Source of the DNA: an uncultured Saprospiraceae bacterium
Lineage (GTDB): Bacteria > Bacteroidota > Bacteroidia > Chitinophagales > Saprospiraceae
NCBI GenBank assembly: GCA_937995755.1
Contig: CALKJD010000011.1
Location: forward strand, 1-64,000
Length of the DNA: 64,000 nucleotides
Reading direction: 5' to 3'
In this document: one piece after another, positions 25,795 through 35,082 of the stretch
How the letters are laid out: the number at the start of each line of letters is the position of its first letter
Numbering within the stretch: the first letter of the stretch is position 1
Position numbers and translations under genes: made by a program
The notes under the pieces: generated by a model
Told to the model about the DNA's origin: nothing
Seen by the model: only the letters and a program-made list of their open reading frames with translations
Databases searched by the model: none

Positions 25795-26355
25795 TCTGGT
25801 TTAAAGCAATGAACTTTTTTAGTAGTTACATTGTCATGTTGAATCACAAGACAATGGAAATCACAAACTTACAACAGTTGATATTGGTGGGAAACAACGA
25901 TAATTGATGCGGCAAATACTATCTAGCTATGTGTAAAATATAGTAGCGTCTAAAATGGTAGGCATATCCAAAAATAATTAAAAAGAGCTTCTCTTATAAT
26001 ATCTTTATTGTATCTAATTTCTTATAAAAGCAGAGTTGCAAAAACCCTTTAGCAAACTAAAAAAGCATCTAGATAAACTTCTAGATGCTCATGGGATTAT
26101 AATCTTCGTCTTGCTTATTTTTACAAAATATCCATAATTATACTATCAGATCACATATCGGCCAATCCAATCATCTAGGGTTGATACTAGAATTCAATAT
26201 GTTAAGTTTACGACGTAGAAATACTGCATATCAATTAAAGAACGCATATTGTTCACATAATGATATGGTATTTCCAATTGGATACATAAACAACAAATTA
26301 CAAACATAAACGACCGTTTATTGACGCCAATGCATAAAAGAAATATGTAATACGC
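25795..26355. other. Convergent intergenic region of 561 bases
   Basis: It lies between the ends of the flippase and response-regulator genes. The only structure recognised is the terminator hairpin at 26059-26089. No coding potential was found beyond short overlapping frames. Confidence 0.5.
26059..26089 (-). terminator. Terminator downstream of the LytTR two-component operon
   Basis: Perfect 10-bp stem AGCATCTAGA (26064-26073) / TCTAGATGCT (26080-26089) with a 6-base loop; on the minus strand it is followed by TTTTT. It is about 270 bases beyond the regulator's stop codon, which would give a long 3' untranslated region. Confidence 0.6.
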
Positions 26356-27090
26356 TTAACGATTACCTATTAATTCCTTCATGTTATTCTTGTATTTTCG
26401 ACCTACAGGAAGTTCTTGACCATTTTTAAGAACCACAAATCCTGATTTATAGTATTTCTCAATATAATTTGTGTTAACAATAATAGACCTGTGTATTCGC
26501 TTAAAACTAGAATCTAAATTCTCTTCAAAGTACTTAAGTCTTTTTGAGCTTATTTTATTAACACCATTATCTAGGTATACCTTAGTATATCCATCAGAAG
26601 ATTGAAACATAATAATGGACTCAGCCTCAACTAGGTCTACACCCTTTTCAGATGGTAGGGAAACTGTTCTAGATTTAGATAGATTTTCAATTTTCACAGC
26701 CAATTGATCTAACAATGCCATATTAATCAATCTAGATTGACTTTGTTTTGACTTAAGATAAACCCTTGATAATAATTCACTATCTACAGGCTTAGTTAGA
26801 TATCCTATTGCCATTGACTCAAAAGCTTTCAGAGCAAAATCACTGTAAGCAGTGACAAAAATCACATCGAAATCTATATTGTCAAATTTATCCAGAAGAG
26901 AAAAACCATCTCCTTCTGGCATTTCAATATCCAAAAAAACCAAGTCTGGTTGATTATTCTTAATAGAAATATACGCATCTGAAGCACAAGCTACCATATC
27001 CAAGATATTAATCTGAGGGTCTATCTTTATTAAACGCCTTTTAAGGTTTTGTCTAGCGTGCTCTTCGTCGTCTACGATTATAACATTCAT
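26356..27090 (-). CDS. LytTR-family response regulator
   Basis: A 244-residue regulator: receiver domain about 1-115 with acidic pocket D8/D9, phosphoacceptor Asp54 (in LVFLDIEMPEGDG), Thr/Ala pair VTAY and Lys in YLTKPVD. A LytTR DNA-binding domain follows at about 145-240 (MFQSSDGYTKVYLDNG, then FKRIHRSIIVNTNYIE, and LPVGRKYK). LytTR domains bind promoter DNA by beta strands. It starts 14 bases after the stop codon of the kinase gene, so the pair is one operon and the kinase is its likely phosphodonor. Confidence 0.95.
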   Translation of the reverse strand: MNVIIVDDEEHARQNLKRRLIKIDPQINILDMVACASDAYISIKNNQPDLVFLDIEMPEGDGFSLLDKFDNIDFDVIFVTAYSDFALKAFESMAIGYLTKPVDSELLSRVYLKSKQSQSRLINMALLDQLAVKIENLSKSRTVSLPSEKGVDLVEAESIIMFQSSDGYTKVYLDNGVNKISSKRLKYFEENLDSSFKRIHRSIIVNTNYIEKYYKSGFVVLKNGQELPVGRKYKNNMKELIGNR

Positions 27091-27104
27091 AGCACCAAGT
27101 TAAT

Positions 27105-29888
27105 TTATTTATTTCTTATTCTGATAATAACTTTGGTTCCTGTTGATTCCTGTCCTGAGAATAAATCAATAACCGAATATTCAATATCTATTTTATCCAA
27201 TTTACGTAGAACTTCCAATTTATTTTCAATAGCTCTCATACCTGTAGATTTATGTTTCCGATTACTTTTATCTTGTATTTCTTTAACTCTTTTTCTTCCT
27301 ATACCATTGTCTTCTATTTCAATGCAAATATGCTCACTATCCTTATATAATCTAAGCCATAGTTTTCCTTTTTCCTTCTTGTGAAACAAACCATGCTTTA
27401 ATGCATTTTCAACAAATGGCTGGACTATCGTTGCTGGTATACGTTTTGTCAAATAACTGTCCTCTAACCTATTGTCTATTTCATATGTAATCTTATCTCC
27501 AAATCTCAATTCTTCTAACTGTAGATAGGTTATTACTATATCTATCTCCTCTTTTAATTGAATATATTTTTCTTTAGAACTATCTAGATATTTTCTCATC
27601 AACCTCGCTAAACGTGTAACGTAAAGGTCTGCTTCTTCTGGCCTGTCACTTGTTATTAAATTTTGAATAGAATTCATAGCATTAAAAACAAAATGTGGGT
27701 TCATTTGAGACTGTAAGGCGGATAACTCAAGCTCTGCCAAATGTTGTTGCAGTTCATTTTTTTTATTTACCCTAGACATATAAGATATGAATGCCAGATA
27801 CCCACTAATTATAAGTAATAATAATCCTAAAATATAGACAAGTGGTCTATGGTACCAAGGCTTATTTATCTTGAAATCCAGTTGCTGGTATTCACCCACA
27901 TTACCTAATAAATCTAGAGCTCTTACCTTAAATGAATAATCTCCAGAGGCTAAATCTATAAATACTATTTCTTCTTCGACGGTAGATTTTGTATCACCAT
28001 CTGCTCCCTCTAATAAGTATTCGTAGTATAGCTGGTTTCGGTTTCCAAAATACTTAGCACTAAAATTGATTGTAACATTTCTATCAGTATAGTCTAGAAT
28101 ATATGTATTACTCTTATCTTTAAGAGGACCATTATATTCAATATCCAGCGGTATAGACATTTTCTGATCAATTATTTCAATTTCGTTTACCTTTATCAAC
28201 CCCTCTTCGGTACCAAGCAATGTATATTCATCAGTTACCAACACAGTGTTTACGATCACATCACTTTGTAGTGAAGCGTAATCAAAATATGGAACAAATG
28301 AATAACCGCTTAAACTTTCGATTGAGGAACTAGCTACGAAAATTCCATCATCAGTATTAAGCCATATTTTTTCATCCTCAACATTTATTGATCCAACATG
28401 AACATTGTTGTTAATTATTATTTCCTCACAACTTTTAAAATCACATACGTACATTTGATTTTCAAATGTAGTTATAATTGTTTTTCCTTCTCCTAAATAT
28501 TTCATGTTCTCTATTAAAGGGAACGGAACAACCTTCAGAATCGAATTATTCTTATCGTTATCGAAAACATATAAACTGTCGTTAGTATTTATCCAAATAT
28601 TTCTATTTTTAAAATCATAAGAAATTTTCTTAAAATAGTTCGGTCTAATACTTTTCATCTTTTTCGACTCGATATCAATTACTCTAAAATAATGCCCTGT
28701 AACAAACGCTTCTCCTTCCTCTGCTAAAACAAAATCCTTCGTTGACATAATTACCGGTTCAAATATATGTTCGTGTCCTCTAGCAACATTTATTTTGGAC
28801 AGGCCATAATGCCCTGTTGAGATATATAAGAAATCATCTTTCAGCTCTACATTGTATATTAGTCCACTATACATTTCCCTCTTTGTCAATAACTCAAGGT
28901 TATTAGAAAACAGTCTATACAAATCCCCATTATCGTTTATAATTAATGGTCCATCTTCGTGATCAATTATATTAACAATATTGGTTCCTTTCATTTTTTG
29001 GAAATAGGTAATATCATGTACTCTTTGACTATAACTTTGAATGAAAACACCATTCCGAGTACAAACCCAAATATTTCCCCAACTATCTTTGAGCGCAGAC
29101 AATATATCGACATCAGTAGGCAGGTTGATATCTAATACTTCTTGATATACAAGCAATGTATCATATATATATAAATGGTTTCCTGTATAAATTTGGAATG
29201 TATTAGTTGGTTGATGGTATTGAATTATACTTTGTGTCTCCTCCTCTACTTCTGAAAGCGTCTGTAAATAATCTCCGTTCAAAGAAAAGGCTGTAACTTC
29301 CTTGACATCATCTTCAGCAGAACTACTATAGCTTAATAGATACATGTCGTGCCAGAGTAACATATTGGCATGATACTTTACTTGGCTTACAGATGTTTTG
29401 TTAACATTGTTATCCGCATCTATAGAATAAAAATCAGTACCAATTTGAATTCCTTGATCCGCACCAGAGTTACAAAATTGCCTCTGAAAACCAATTTGTG
29501 ACTTAGTAGGTATTACATGCACCGAATCATTTTGAATAAAGGCAATCTTATTACTCGCGTGTATAAGCCACAGTCGGCCTATTTCATCTAGTGTTATTTT
29601 AAATATATCTTTATCTGGCAAGCCATCTGTTTGATCAAAACACTTCATCGTCTTACCATCATACTTACAGACGCCTCCATCTGTGCACATCCAAATATTA
29701 CCTTTCATGTCTTCTACTACTCGGTAAACAAAGTTACTTGGTAGTCCTTCTGATTTATCAAGTTTTTCAAACCTGGACGTTTGACAAAAAATGGACGTAC
29801 TACACACCACTATCATCAATAAGGTTATGAATAACTTACCTGTTCTATTAAAAATTTGGACCATTGAGGTAAATATAACTAATTCCAT
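27105..29888 (-). CDS. Two-component sensor histidine kinase with beta-propeller and Y_Y_Y domains (LytS-type transmitter)
   Basis: A membrane sensor of about 927 residues. After the signal peptide (ending SIFCQ) it has periplasmic two-component-regulator-propeller repeats (for example GNIWMCTDGGVCKYDGK, GNIWVCTRNGVF, KIWLNTDDGIFVA). A Y_Y_Y domain follows (F-S-A-K-Y-F-G-N-R-N-Q-L-Y-Y-E-Y-L-L-E-G, about 615-670), then one membrane helix (about 677-699). The HisKA_7TM-like/His_kinase transmitter has its histidine in QMNPHFVFNAMN (about 733), and the ATPase has N-box VENALKHGL and G-box EDNGIGRKR. The frame extends to 29933, but the residues before M16 (29888) do not look like a signal; 29864 is also possible. 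The ligand is unknown; similar sensors often sense glycans. Confidence 0.93.
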   Translation of the reverse strand: MELVIFTSMVQIFNRTGKLFITLLMIVVCSTSIFCQTSRFEKLDKSEGLPSNFVYRVVEDMKGNIWMCTDGGVCKYDGKTMKCFDQTDGLPDKDIFKITLDEIGRLWLIHASNKIAFIQNDSVHVIPTKSQIGFQRQFCNSGADQGIQIGTDFYSIDADNNVNKTSVSQVKYHANMLLWHDMYLLSYSSSAEDDVKEVTAFSLNGDYLQTLSEVEEETQSIIQYHQPTNTFQIYTGNHLYIYDTLLVYQEVLDINLPTDVDILSALKDSWGNIWVCTRNGVFIQSYSQRVHDITYFQKMKGTNIVNIIDHEDGPLIINDNGDLYRLFSNNLELLTKREMYSGLIYNVELKDDFLYISTGHYGLSKINVARGHEHIFEPVIMSTKDFVLAEEGEAFVTGHYFRVIDIESKKMKSIRPNYFKKISYDFKNRNIWINTNDSLYVFDNDKNNSILKVVPFPLIENMKYLGEGKTIITTFENQMYVCDFKSCEEIIINNNVHVGSINVEDEKIWLNTDDGIFVASSSIESLSGYSFVPYFDYASLQSDVIVNTVLVTDEYTLLGTEEGLIKVNEIEIIDQKMSIPLDIEYNGPLKDKSNTYILDYTDRNVTINFSAKYFGNRNQLYYEYLLEGADGDTKSTVEEEIVFIDLASGDYSFKVRALDLLGNVGEYQQLDFKINKPWYHRPLVYILGLLLLIISGYLAFISYMSRVNKKNELQQHLAELELSALQSQMNPHFVFNAMNSIQNLITSDRPEEADLYVTRLARLMRKYLDSSKEKYIQLKEEIDIVITYLQLEELRFGDKITYEIDNRLEDSYLTKRIPATIVQPFVENALKHGLFHKKEKGKLWLRLYKDSEHICIEIEDNGIGRKRVKEIQDKSNRKHKSTGMRAIENKLEVLRKLDKIDIEYSVIDLFSGQESTGTKVIIRIRNK

Positions 29889-30028
29889 TTTTAGAAAAAA
29901 TACTGCGCTGACGTTGTGGTTAATCACATCCACTTTATAGATACCATATATTAAAGAAGATCACAATAATCTATGATCAACTACTACAGTAAACCACCAA
30001 AATATAGTTCAAATATGAGGGTAGGTAT

Positions 30029-30036
30029 TATCTTTG
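30029..30036 (+). promoter_or_regulatory. Candidate -7 promoter element (TAtcTTTG) of the PhnA-like gene
   Basis: Full match to TAnnTTTG, followed by C, 31 bases before the chosen ATG. No TTG at the usual -33 spacing (TTC is present instead). Confidence 0.45.
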
Positions 30037-30067
30037 CACTTTGTTGTATATAAATATAAAAGTAGAC

Positions 30068-30649
30068 ATGAGTATATCAAGAGAACTAAACAAAAGATGC
30101 GAAGCGAAATGTGAGTTATGTGGAAGTGAAGAAAATCTCTCTACATATATCGTGACTCCAAAATCTGGAGAAAAACTAGAAGAGCAAATCTCTACTTGCA
30201 ACACTTGCCTCACACAAATGGAGGGTGAGGATTTGGATAAGAACCATTGGAGATGCCTCAATGACAGTATGTGGAATTCTGAGCCAGCAGTACAAGTGGT
30301 GTCCTATAGAATGCTACATAGACTCAATGATGAATCATGGGCACAAGATGCAATCAACATGATATACATGGAGCCTGACACTATGGAATGGGCACAAGAA
30401 GGAATAGAGGACGAATCCGAGAAAATCATTCACAAAGACAGTAACGGCAATATACTAGAGAATGGTGATACGATTACACTCATACAAGACCTTAACGTAA
30501 AGGGTGCAGGATTTACTGCTAAGCGTGGAGCTGCCATGCGTCGTATCAGATTAGTACATGATAATCCGGAACACATAGAAGGGAAAATAGATGGACAACA
30601 CATCGTCTTACTTACTAAATATGTAAAGAAGCAACCCAAAGAATCTTAG
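30068..30649 (+). CDS. PhnA-domain zinc-ribbon protein
   Basis: A 193-residue cytoplasmic protein of the PhnA family. Despite the name, most members have no shown role in phosphonate use. The N-terminal zinc ribbon has CELCGSEENL (first pair, about residues 13-16) and CNTCLTQ (second pair, about 42-45). The C-terminal PhnA domain is at about 120-190 (D-S-N-G-N-I-L-E-N-G-D-T-I-T-L-I-Q-D-L-N-V-K-G then K-R-G-A-A-M-R-R-I-R-L). The frame could open at a TTG at 30041, but ATG at 30068 gives the family's normal N-terminus and leaves room for the promoter element at 30029. It diverges from the kinase gene. Confidence 0.85.
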   Translation: MSISRELNKRCEAKCELCGSEENLSTYIVTPKSGEKLEEQISTCNTCLTQMEGEDLDKNHWRCLNDSMWNSEPAVQVVSYRMLHRLNDESWAQDAINMIYMEPDTMEWAQEGIEDESEKIIHKDSNGNILENGDTITLIQDLNVKGAGFTAKRGAAMRRIRLVHDNPEHIEGKIDGQHIVLLTKYVKKQPKES

Positions 30650-30687
30650 AAGGTTCCCACGTTAATTTACGACTTGAATCGTAAGGT

Positions 30688-30999
30688 CTATCTTATTTTA
30701 TCGATAGCAATAATTGCTGACTTATTGATAGGTCCGTAAATGTGTGGAAAAAGTTCACCTACAGATTCCGCCATTTCTTCTTTAAGTGGAGAAGTGGCAT
30801 CTAGCAACTCTACATCTATTGTTAACTTCAGTAAATCATTTACACCGGCATAATACCTTACTAATACGCCATCGACTTGAGAAGCCTTAGAGGTATGTAT
30901 ATAGCCCTCTTGCATTAGCGAGGCATGAATATAGTTGGAAGATTCTGCTTGCTCTTCCCACGAGCAACGTGTAACGATATGGTAGATAGTAGCCTTCAA
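30688..30999 (-). CDS. DUF952 family protein
   Basis: A 103-residue protein with the DUF952 signature: IYHIVTRCSWEEQ near the N-terminus, Y-I-H-A-S-L-M-Q-E-G-Y-I-H-T-S-K in the middle (two conserved His) and G-E-L-F-P-H-I-Y-G-P-I-N near the C-terminus. The conserved His/Glu/Ser set suggests a small enzyme related to ADP-ribosyl or 2'-phosphotransferase-like folds, but no reaction is established. It starts 10 bases after the hisS stop codon and so is the third gene of a pheS-hisS transcript. Confidence 0.85.
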   Translation of the reverse strand: MKATIYHIVTRCSWEEQAESSNYIHASLMQEGYIHTSKASQVDGVLVRYYAGVNDLLKLTIDVELLDATSPLKEEMAESVGELFPHIYGPINKSAIIAIDKIR

Positions 31000-31009
31000 T
31001 GATATAAAA

Positions 31010-32371
31010 CTACGATGTAAGCTTTTCTATCAGTTCCGTCAAGCTATAGTTTCCTTGATCTCCTGTATTCATTTCTTTTACCGCTATTATTCCAGCATCT
31101 ACTTCATCACTTCCTATAATGGCTACATATGGAGCACCAGTACCATGCGCATATTTCATTTGTTTTTTCATCTTAGCCGCTTCTGGGTACAAGTCAGCTG
31201 ATATTCCTGCAGCTCTGAGTGCACTTACTTGCTTATAAGCATATCTATGACTTACATCATCAAATGAAACAAAGAATATATCGATACTCTTGGTTACTGA
31301 CTCCGGAAAAAGATTGCACTCTTCCATTACATCGTATATACGCTCCGCACCAAACGAAACTCCGACTCCTGACATATCCTTAAGTCCAAACATACTCGTT
31401 AAATCTGCATATCGTCCACCACCAGATATACTCCCCATCCTAAGGTCTGGGTATGTCGTCGTGTCTGCCACTACTTCGATAATACAGCCAGTATAATAAC
31501 TTAGGCCTCGAGCTAATGTAAAGTCAAACTCTATTTTACAGTTGAGCGTGTAATCTGACATATAGTCCATTACTTCTCTCATCTCAGCAACCCCTAACAT
31601 ACCCATCTTACTCGATGCTAATTTGGTTGCTATGGTTTCGATTTCTTTTATCTCTATAAGTTCCAATATTATATCCGCGGCCTGAGCATCCATCCCAAGG
31701 TTGATTAGTTCTTCTGCTACTTTATCTCTACCAATCTTGTCTAACTTATCGATAGCCACCGTTATACCAATAAAGCTATCCGATTGACCAGCTACTTCTG
31801 CAATACCTTGTAGGATCTTTCTATTATTAAGTTTGATAATAACATCTATTCCTAGTCTATTATAAACTGTATCTAATATCTGCAACAGCTCTGCCTCGTA
31901 CATCAAAGATTCTGAACCGACCATATCGGCATCACACTGATAAAACTCTTGATACCTTCCCTTTTGTGGTCTATCTGCTCGCCATACTGGTTGTATTGCA
32001 TAACGCTTAAAAGGAAACTGTATATCATTTTGATGCATAGACACATACCGCGCTAATGGTACGGTAAGATCATATCTCAGTCCTCGTCTAGATATAGATG
32101 ATAACATAGCATTGCTATCCTTATTGGCAAGAGCCTCAGGATTAGCTTTGGCTAAATAGTCTCCATTATTAAGTATCTTAAATAGCAGTTTATCACCTTC
32201 ATCACCATATTTACCAGTAAGTGTTTGTAAAAGCTCGATAGCTGGTGTCTCTATAGGTAGATAGCCGTACGTCTTAAATACTTCCTTAATATGATCAAAA
32301 ATGTAATTGCGTTTAATTACTTCTGACGGAAGAAAATCTCTCGTCCCTTTTGCGATTGAAGGTTTACTCAT
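31010..32371 (-). CDS. hisS: Histidyl-tRNA synthetase
   Basis: Class II aminoacyl-tRNA synthetase charging tRNA-His. The 453 residues include motif 1 region (RNYIFDHIKEVFKTYGYLPI), motif 2 (F-K-R-Y-A-I-Q-P-V-W-R-A-D-R-P-Q-K-G-R-Y), the histidine-binding LARGLSYYTGCIIE and motif 3 (G-G-G-R-Y-A-D-L ... GVGVSFGAERI). A C-terminal anticodon-binding domain covers about 355-450. It lies 5 bases after pheS and 10 before the DUF952 gene, all minus strand. No T-box or other leader control was seen. Confidence 0.98.
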   Translation of the reverse strand: MSKPSIAKGTRDFLPSEVIKRNYIFDHIKEVFKTYGYLPIETPAIELLQTLTGKYGDEGDKLLFKILNNGDYLAKANPEALANKDSNAMLSSISRRGLRYDLTVPLARYVSMHQNDIQFPFKRYAIQPVWRADRPQKGRYQEFYQCDADMVGSESLMYEAELLQILDTVYNRLGIDVIIKLNNRKILQGIAEVAGQSDSFIGITVAIDKLDKIGRDKVAEELINLGMDAQAADIILELIEIKEIETIATKLASSKMGMLGVAEMREVMDYMSDYTLNCKIEFDFTLARGLSYYTGCIIEVVADTTTYPDLRMGSISGGGRYADLTSMFGLKDMSGVGVSFGAERIYDVMEECNLFPESVTKSIDIFFVSFDDVSHRYAYKQVSALRAAGISADLYPEAAKMKKQMKYAHGTGAPYVAIIGSDEVDAGIIAVKEMNTGDQGNYSLTELIEKLTS

Positions 32372-32376
32372 ACTAA

Positions 32377-33414
32377 CTAAACTACAGATTGAAATTGCTT
32401 TAAAAATCGTATGTCGTTTTCGAATAACAATCTAATATCTCCTATATTATATAGAAGCATCGCTTGTCTTTCGATACCCATACCAAATGCGAAGCCTGAG
32501 TATTTGTCTGGATCTATACCACAATTGCTCAATACATTAGGATCTACCATACCACATCCCAGAATTTCTAAATATCCTGTACCTTTTGTAATCTTATAAT
32601 CTGTCTCAGACTCTAATCCCCAGTATACATCCATCTCCGCACTAGGCTCAGTGAATGGGAAGTAACTTGGTCTCAATCTAATCTCCTTATCAGCACCATA
32701 CATCTCTCTGGTAAAGTAAAGTAACGTCTGCTTCATATCTGCAAATGATACTTTCTCATCAATGTATAATCCCTCTACCTGATGAAACTGGCAATGTGAC
32801 CTTGCAGAGATAGTCTCATTACGATATACTCGCCCTGGTGCTATAATTCGAATAGGTGGTTTTTTAGAAGTCATCATACGAGACTGTACTGATGAAGTAT
32901 GTGTACGTAGTAGTCTAGTCACAGAATCCTTAAGATAGAATGTATCTTGCATATCACGTGCAGGATGATCCTCTGGCGTATTCATCGCTGTGAAATTATG
33001 CCAATCATCTTCTATCTCTCTTTCTTCTGCTACAACAAAACCTATACGCTCAAATATGTCAATTATCTTCCCCATAGTCGTGGCAATAGGATGACGAGCA
33101 CCTCCAAATCCACTATACGCTGGAGCAGTGAGATCAATATCCGCAGCTGCTTCATTTTGTGATTGCTTTTTGAGCTGAGCCTGTATCTTAGCAAAACGTC
33201 CTTCTGCTTCTTGCTTTAGATCATTTACTTTTTGACCAAATTCTTTTTTCTGCTCATTAGGCACATTACGTATCTCGCCAAATATCGGCTTTATTGCGTT
33301 CTTAGATCCCAAAAATTGGATTCTAAATGCCTCTAATTGTTCTGCTGTATCTATAGTATATGACTGAATTTCAGCCATCATCGACTCTATCTTACTGAAT
33401 ACATTATCGCTCAT
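32377..33414 (-). CDS. pheS: Phenylalanyl-tRNA synthetase alpha subunit
   Basis: Catalytic subunit of the (alpha-beta)2 class II enzyme charging tRNA-Phe. The 345 residues have the N-terminal coiled coil (about 1-90), motif 1 around GFVVAEEREIEDDWHNFTAM, motif 2 (HTSSVQSRMM, then CQFHQVEGLYIDEKVSF) and motif 3 (YSGFAFGMGIERQAMLLYNI). The partner pheT is not next to it and not in the window. It is the first gene of a pheS-hisS-DUF952 unit, with 5 bases to hisS. Confidence 0.98.
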   Translation of the reverse strand: MSDNVFSKIESMMAEIQSYTIDTAEQLEAFRIQFLGSKNAIKPIFGEIRNVPNEQKKEFGQKVNDLKQEAEGRFAKIQAQLKKQSQNEAAADIDLTAPAYSGFGGARHPIATTMGKIIDIFERIGFVVAEEREIEDDWHNFTAMNTPEDHPARDMQDTFYLKDSVTRLLRTHTSSVQSRMMTSKKPPIRIIAPGRVYRNETISARSHCQFHQVEGLYIDEKVSFADMKQTLLYFTREMYGADKEIRLRPSYFPFTEPSAEMDVYWGLESETDYKITKGTGYLEILGCGMVDPNVLSNCGIDPDKYSGFAFGMGIERQAMLLYNIGDIRLLFENDIRFLKQFQSVV

Positions 33415-33671
33415 ATCTTTACTTCTTTCTTTATCGCTTTTATTGCTTCAAATTTCTCTTTGATCTAGATCTTATTACAAAGGTTCGTCATTAAGATCAT
33501 CAATGATCACAAAGATAAGGAAATACTATCTATCATTTAATGGTCAATATATCGATGATTGGCGATATTCTTAATTTACAAGAAAATACAGGATATTTTA
33601 TTGACTCTAGTAGACTAGATCGTGTATACGTTGACCGTAAATAACAGTAAGCTGCACGAAGATGGGCGTGA

Positions 33672-34244
33672 TTATCCTCTCACTAAAACAATCATGCATG
33701 ACTCAGCGGATCCATCTGTAGTGATAGTTGCATCAAAAGATAATCTTCCGTCATCGAGAATGTTTCCAATACCTTCTAATTGAATAATTATAGACAATAC
33801 AATAAATTCTTGCTCAGGAATCTCAAAACTATCCTCATCGACGATATTAGCATTGATATTGAAAAAATCATCTTGTATGACTAGAGATTCAATAGTTGCT
33901 CCCTCCTGAATCACTAGATTAAAAATCTCTCCTTCACAATCAATACCTGACCATGTCCCTACAAACCTATCTTGGACAAGCAATTCACAGCGTTCTCCAT
34001 AGTAACCAAGTTCACAGTCACACGCACCATCTACACAGATACCTTTGTCACTGCAATCTACATTAAAGCAGCTGTCAAATATCTCACAATTCATTCCGGA
34101 GTAACCATCTTCACAGTCACAAGTACCTGATAGGCATATTCCATTAATACCACAATCAACTCCAGCACAAGGGTCGATAGGGTCATCTCCGCAAGCAATC
34201 AGTAAGACTACGGTAAGACATAAATAGATTAGATATTTATACAT
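33672..34244 (-). CDS. Lipoprotein with two EGF-like domains
   Basis: A 190-residue lipoprotein: signal with lipobox L-L-I-A-C (Cys18) followed by GDDP. Two EGF-like modules of six cysteines each follow: residues about 26-54 (CAGVDCGINGICLSGTCDCE, then GYSGMNCE) and 58-87 (CFNVDCSDKGICVDGACDCE, then GYYGERCE). The C-terminal part of about 100 residues is a beta-rich domain starting F-V-G-T-W-S-G-I-D-C, typical of lipocalin-like Bacteroidota lipoprotein tails. Probably displayed on the outer membrane, binding partner unknown. The region 67-190 bases upstream is shared with another gene (see the repeat at 34311). Confidence 0.8.
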   Translation of the reverse strand: MYKYLIYLCLTVVLLIACGDDPIDPCAGVDCGINGICLSGTCDCEDGYSGMNCEIFDSCFNVDCSDKGICVDGACDCELGYYGERCELLVQDRFVGTWSGIDCEGEIFNLVIQEGATIESLVIQDDFFNINANIVDEDSFEIPEQEFIVLSIIIQLEGIGNILDDGRLSFDATITTDGSAESCMIVLVRG

Positions 34245-34310
34245 TTCTTGGTCTTTTAAAAAAGATCTCCATCAAAAGGACAGTGAAAGATATCACAATG
34301 TCTTTAATTA

Positions 34311-34433
34311 TGAAGTGATTTAAAAGCAAGTATTAAAATGAATTACGAGTGCTTCTCCTTCAAATTGAAGCACTTTTCAAATTTACAGTATTAACAATAA
34401 GCTGTATAGGCTGATATATTGAAAATTAATGAC
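34311..34433 (-). repeat. Dispersed upstream-region repeat, copy A
   Basis: About 123 bases align with 50766-50892 at roughly 70 percent identity by eye. The conserved ends are TGAAGTGATTTAAAA and TTGA(A/G)AAT(T/C)AATGAC, and the core is a GTGCTT...TGAAGCA hairpin (GTGCTTC/GAAGCAC in this copy). It begins 67 bases upstream of the EGF-lipoprotein start codon, orientation matching copy B. Confidence 0.65.
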
Positions 34434-34436
34434 GTT

Positions 34437-34961
34437 TTACCATACTTTTTCCGCCTTACCTTCAGCGACCCATTTAGACCATTTCTTATTATACGTATGT
34501 ATCTTATGGGTAGTATTACCATCTATATCTACAAGAGGTTGGCCTGCATTCACCCATTCGAATATTGAACCAAAGAGGTTATATGAATTTGAATATCCCA
34601 GCTTCTTAAGCTTTTCTCCTATCTTCTCACTACGATATCCTATAGAGCAGTACACCACGATACGCTTATCCTTAGGTATGTCCGATAATACAGAGTCGTC
34701 AAAATCATCAAACCCAACATATTTAGCTCCTGGTATATGGCTTATTTCGTATTCTTTCATCTCCCTAGCATCCAACAGGATCACATCGTCTTTGATTTGA
34801 ATCAAGTTTTTCACCGTTATCGCTGGTACTGAATAGTTAAGATAAGAATCAACCTCTTTTTCAAACTCTGGATCTATAGTACGATTGAAGTCTGTCTGCG
34901 CATTCATGAAGCTTACGCTAAGGAATACCACTGATATTAAAGCAAGAATATTTTGTTTCAT
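34437..34961 (-). CDS. Exported rhodanese-like domain protein
   Basis: A 174-residue protein with a signal peptide (about 1-21, ending FMNAQ) and one rhodanese domain (about 45-155). It has D-V-I-L-L-D-A-R-E-M-K-E-Y-E-I-S-H-I-P-G-A and the active-site loop V-Y-C-S-I-G-Y-R-S with the catalytic cysteine present. Rhodanese domains carry a persulfide on this Cys; here it would work in the periplasm, on an unknown acceptor. It stands alone between repeat copy A and the divergent uppS gene. Confidence 0.87.
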   Translation of the reverse strand: MKQNILALISVVFLSVSFMNAQTDFNRTIDPEFEKEVDSYLNYSVPAITVKNLIQIKDDVILLDAREMKEYEISHIPGAKYVGFDDFDDSVLSDIPKDKRIVVYCSIGYRSEKIGEKLKKLGYSNSYNLFGSIFEWVNAGQPLVDIDGNTTHKIHTYNKKWSKWVAEGKAEKVW

Positions 34962-35082
34962 TATCTTCTGTTTATAAACTCATAAATAGATTAGAAAGGT
35001 ACAAAGTTCCAAAAATGATCCGCCTAACGATTACTTGAGTATCAAAAGTCCTAGGTTGAACAAAAAACTCTAACTTTACACT

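Noticed and set aside
25725-25907. 60-residue frame overlapping the flippase end
   Set aside because: It overlaps a real gene for most of its length and has no recognisable feature.
30667-30684. Hairpin TTACGA/TCGTAA between the convergent PhnA-like and DUF952 genes as a terminator
   Set aside because: No T run follows on either strand and the stem is only 6 bp.
17993-33651. Near-identical 20-mers TTAACCGTAAACAACAGTAA (about 17992) and TTGACCGTAAATAACAGTAA (about 33631)
   Set aside because: Two mismatches in 20 bases is expected by chance several times among all pairs in 64 kb of AT-rich DNA, and the flanks do not align.
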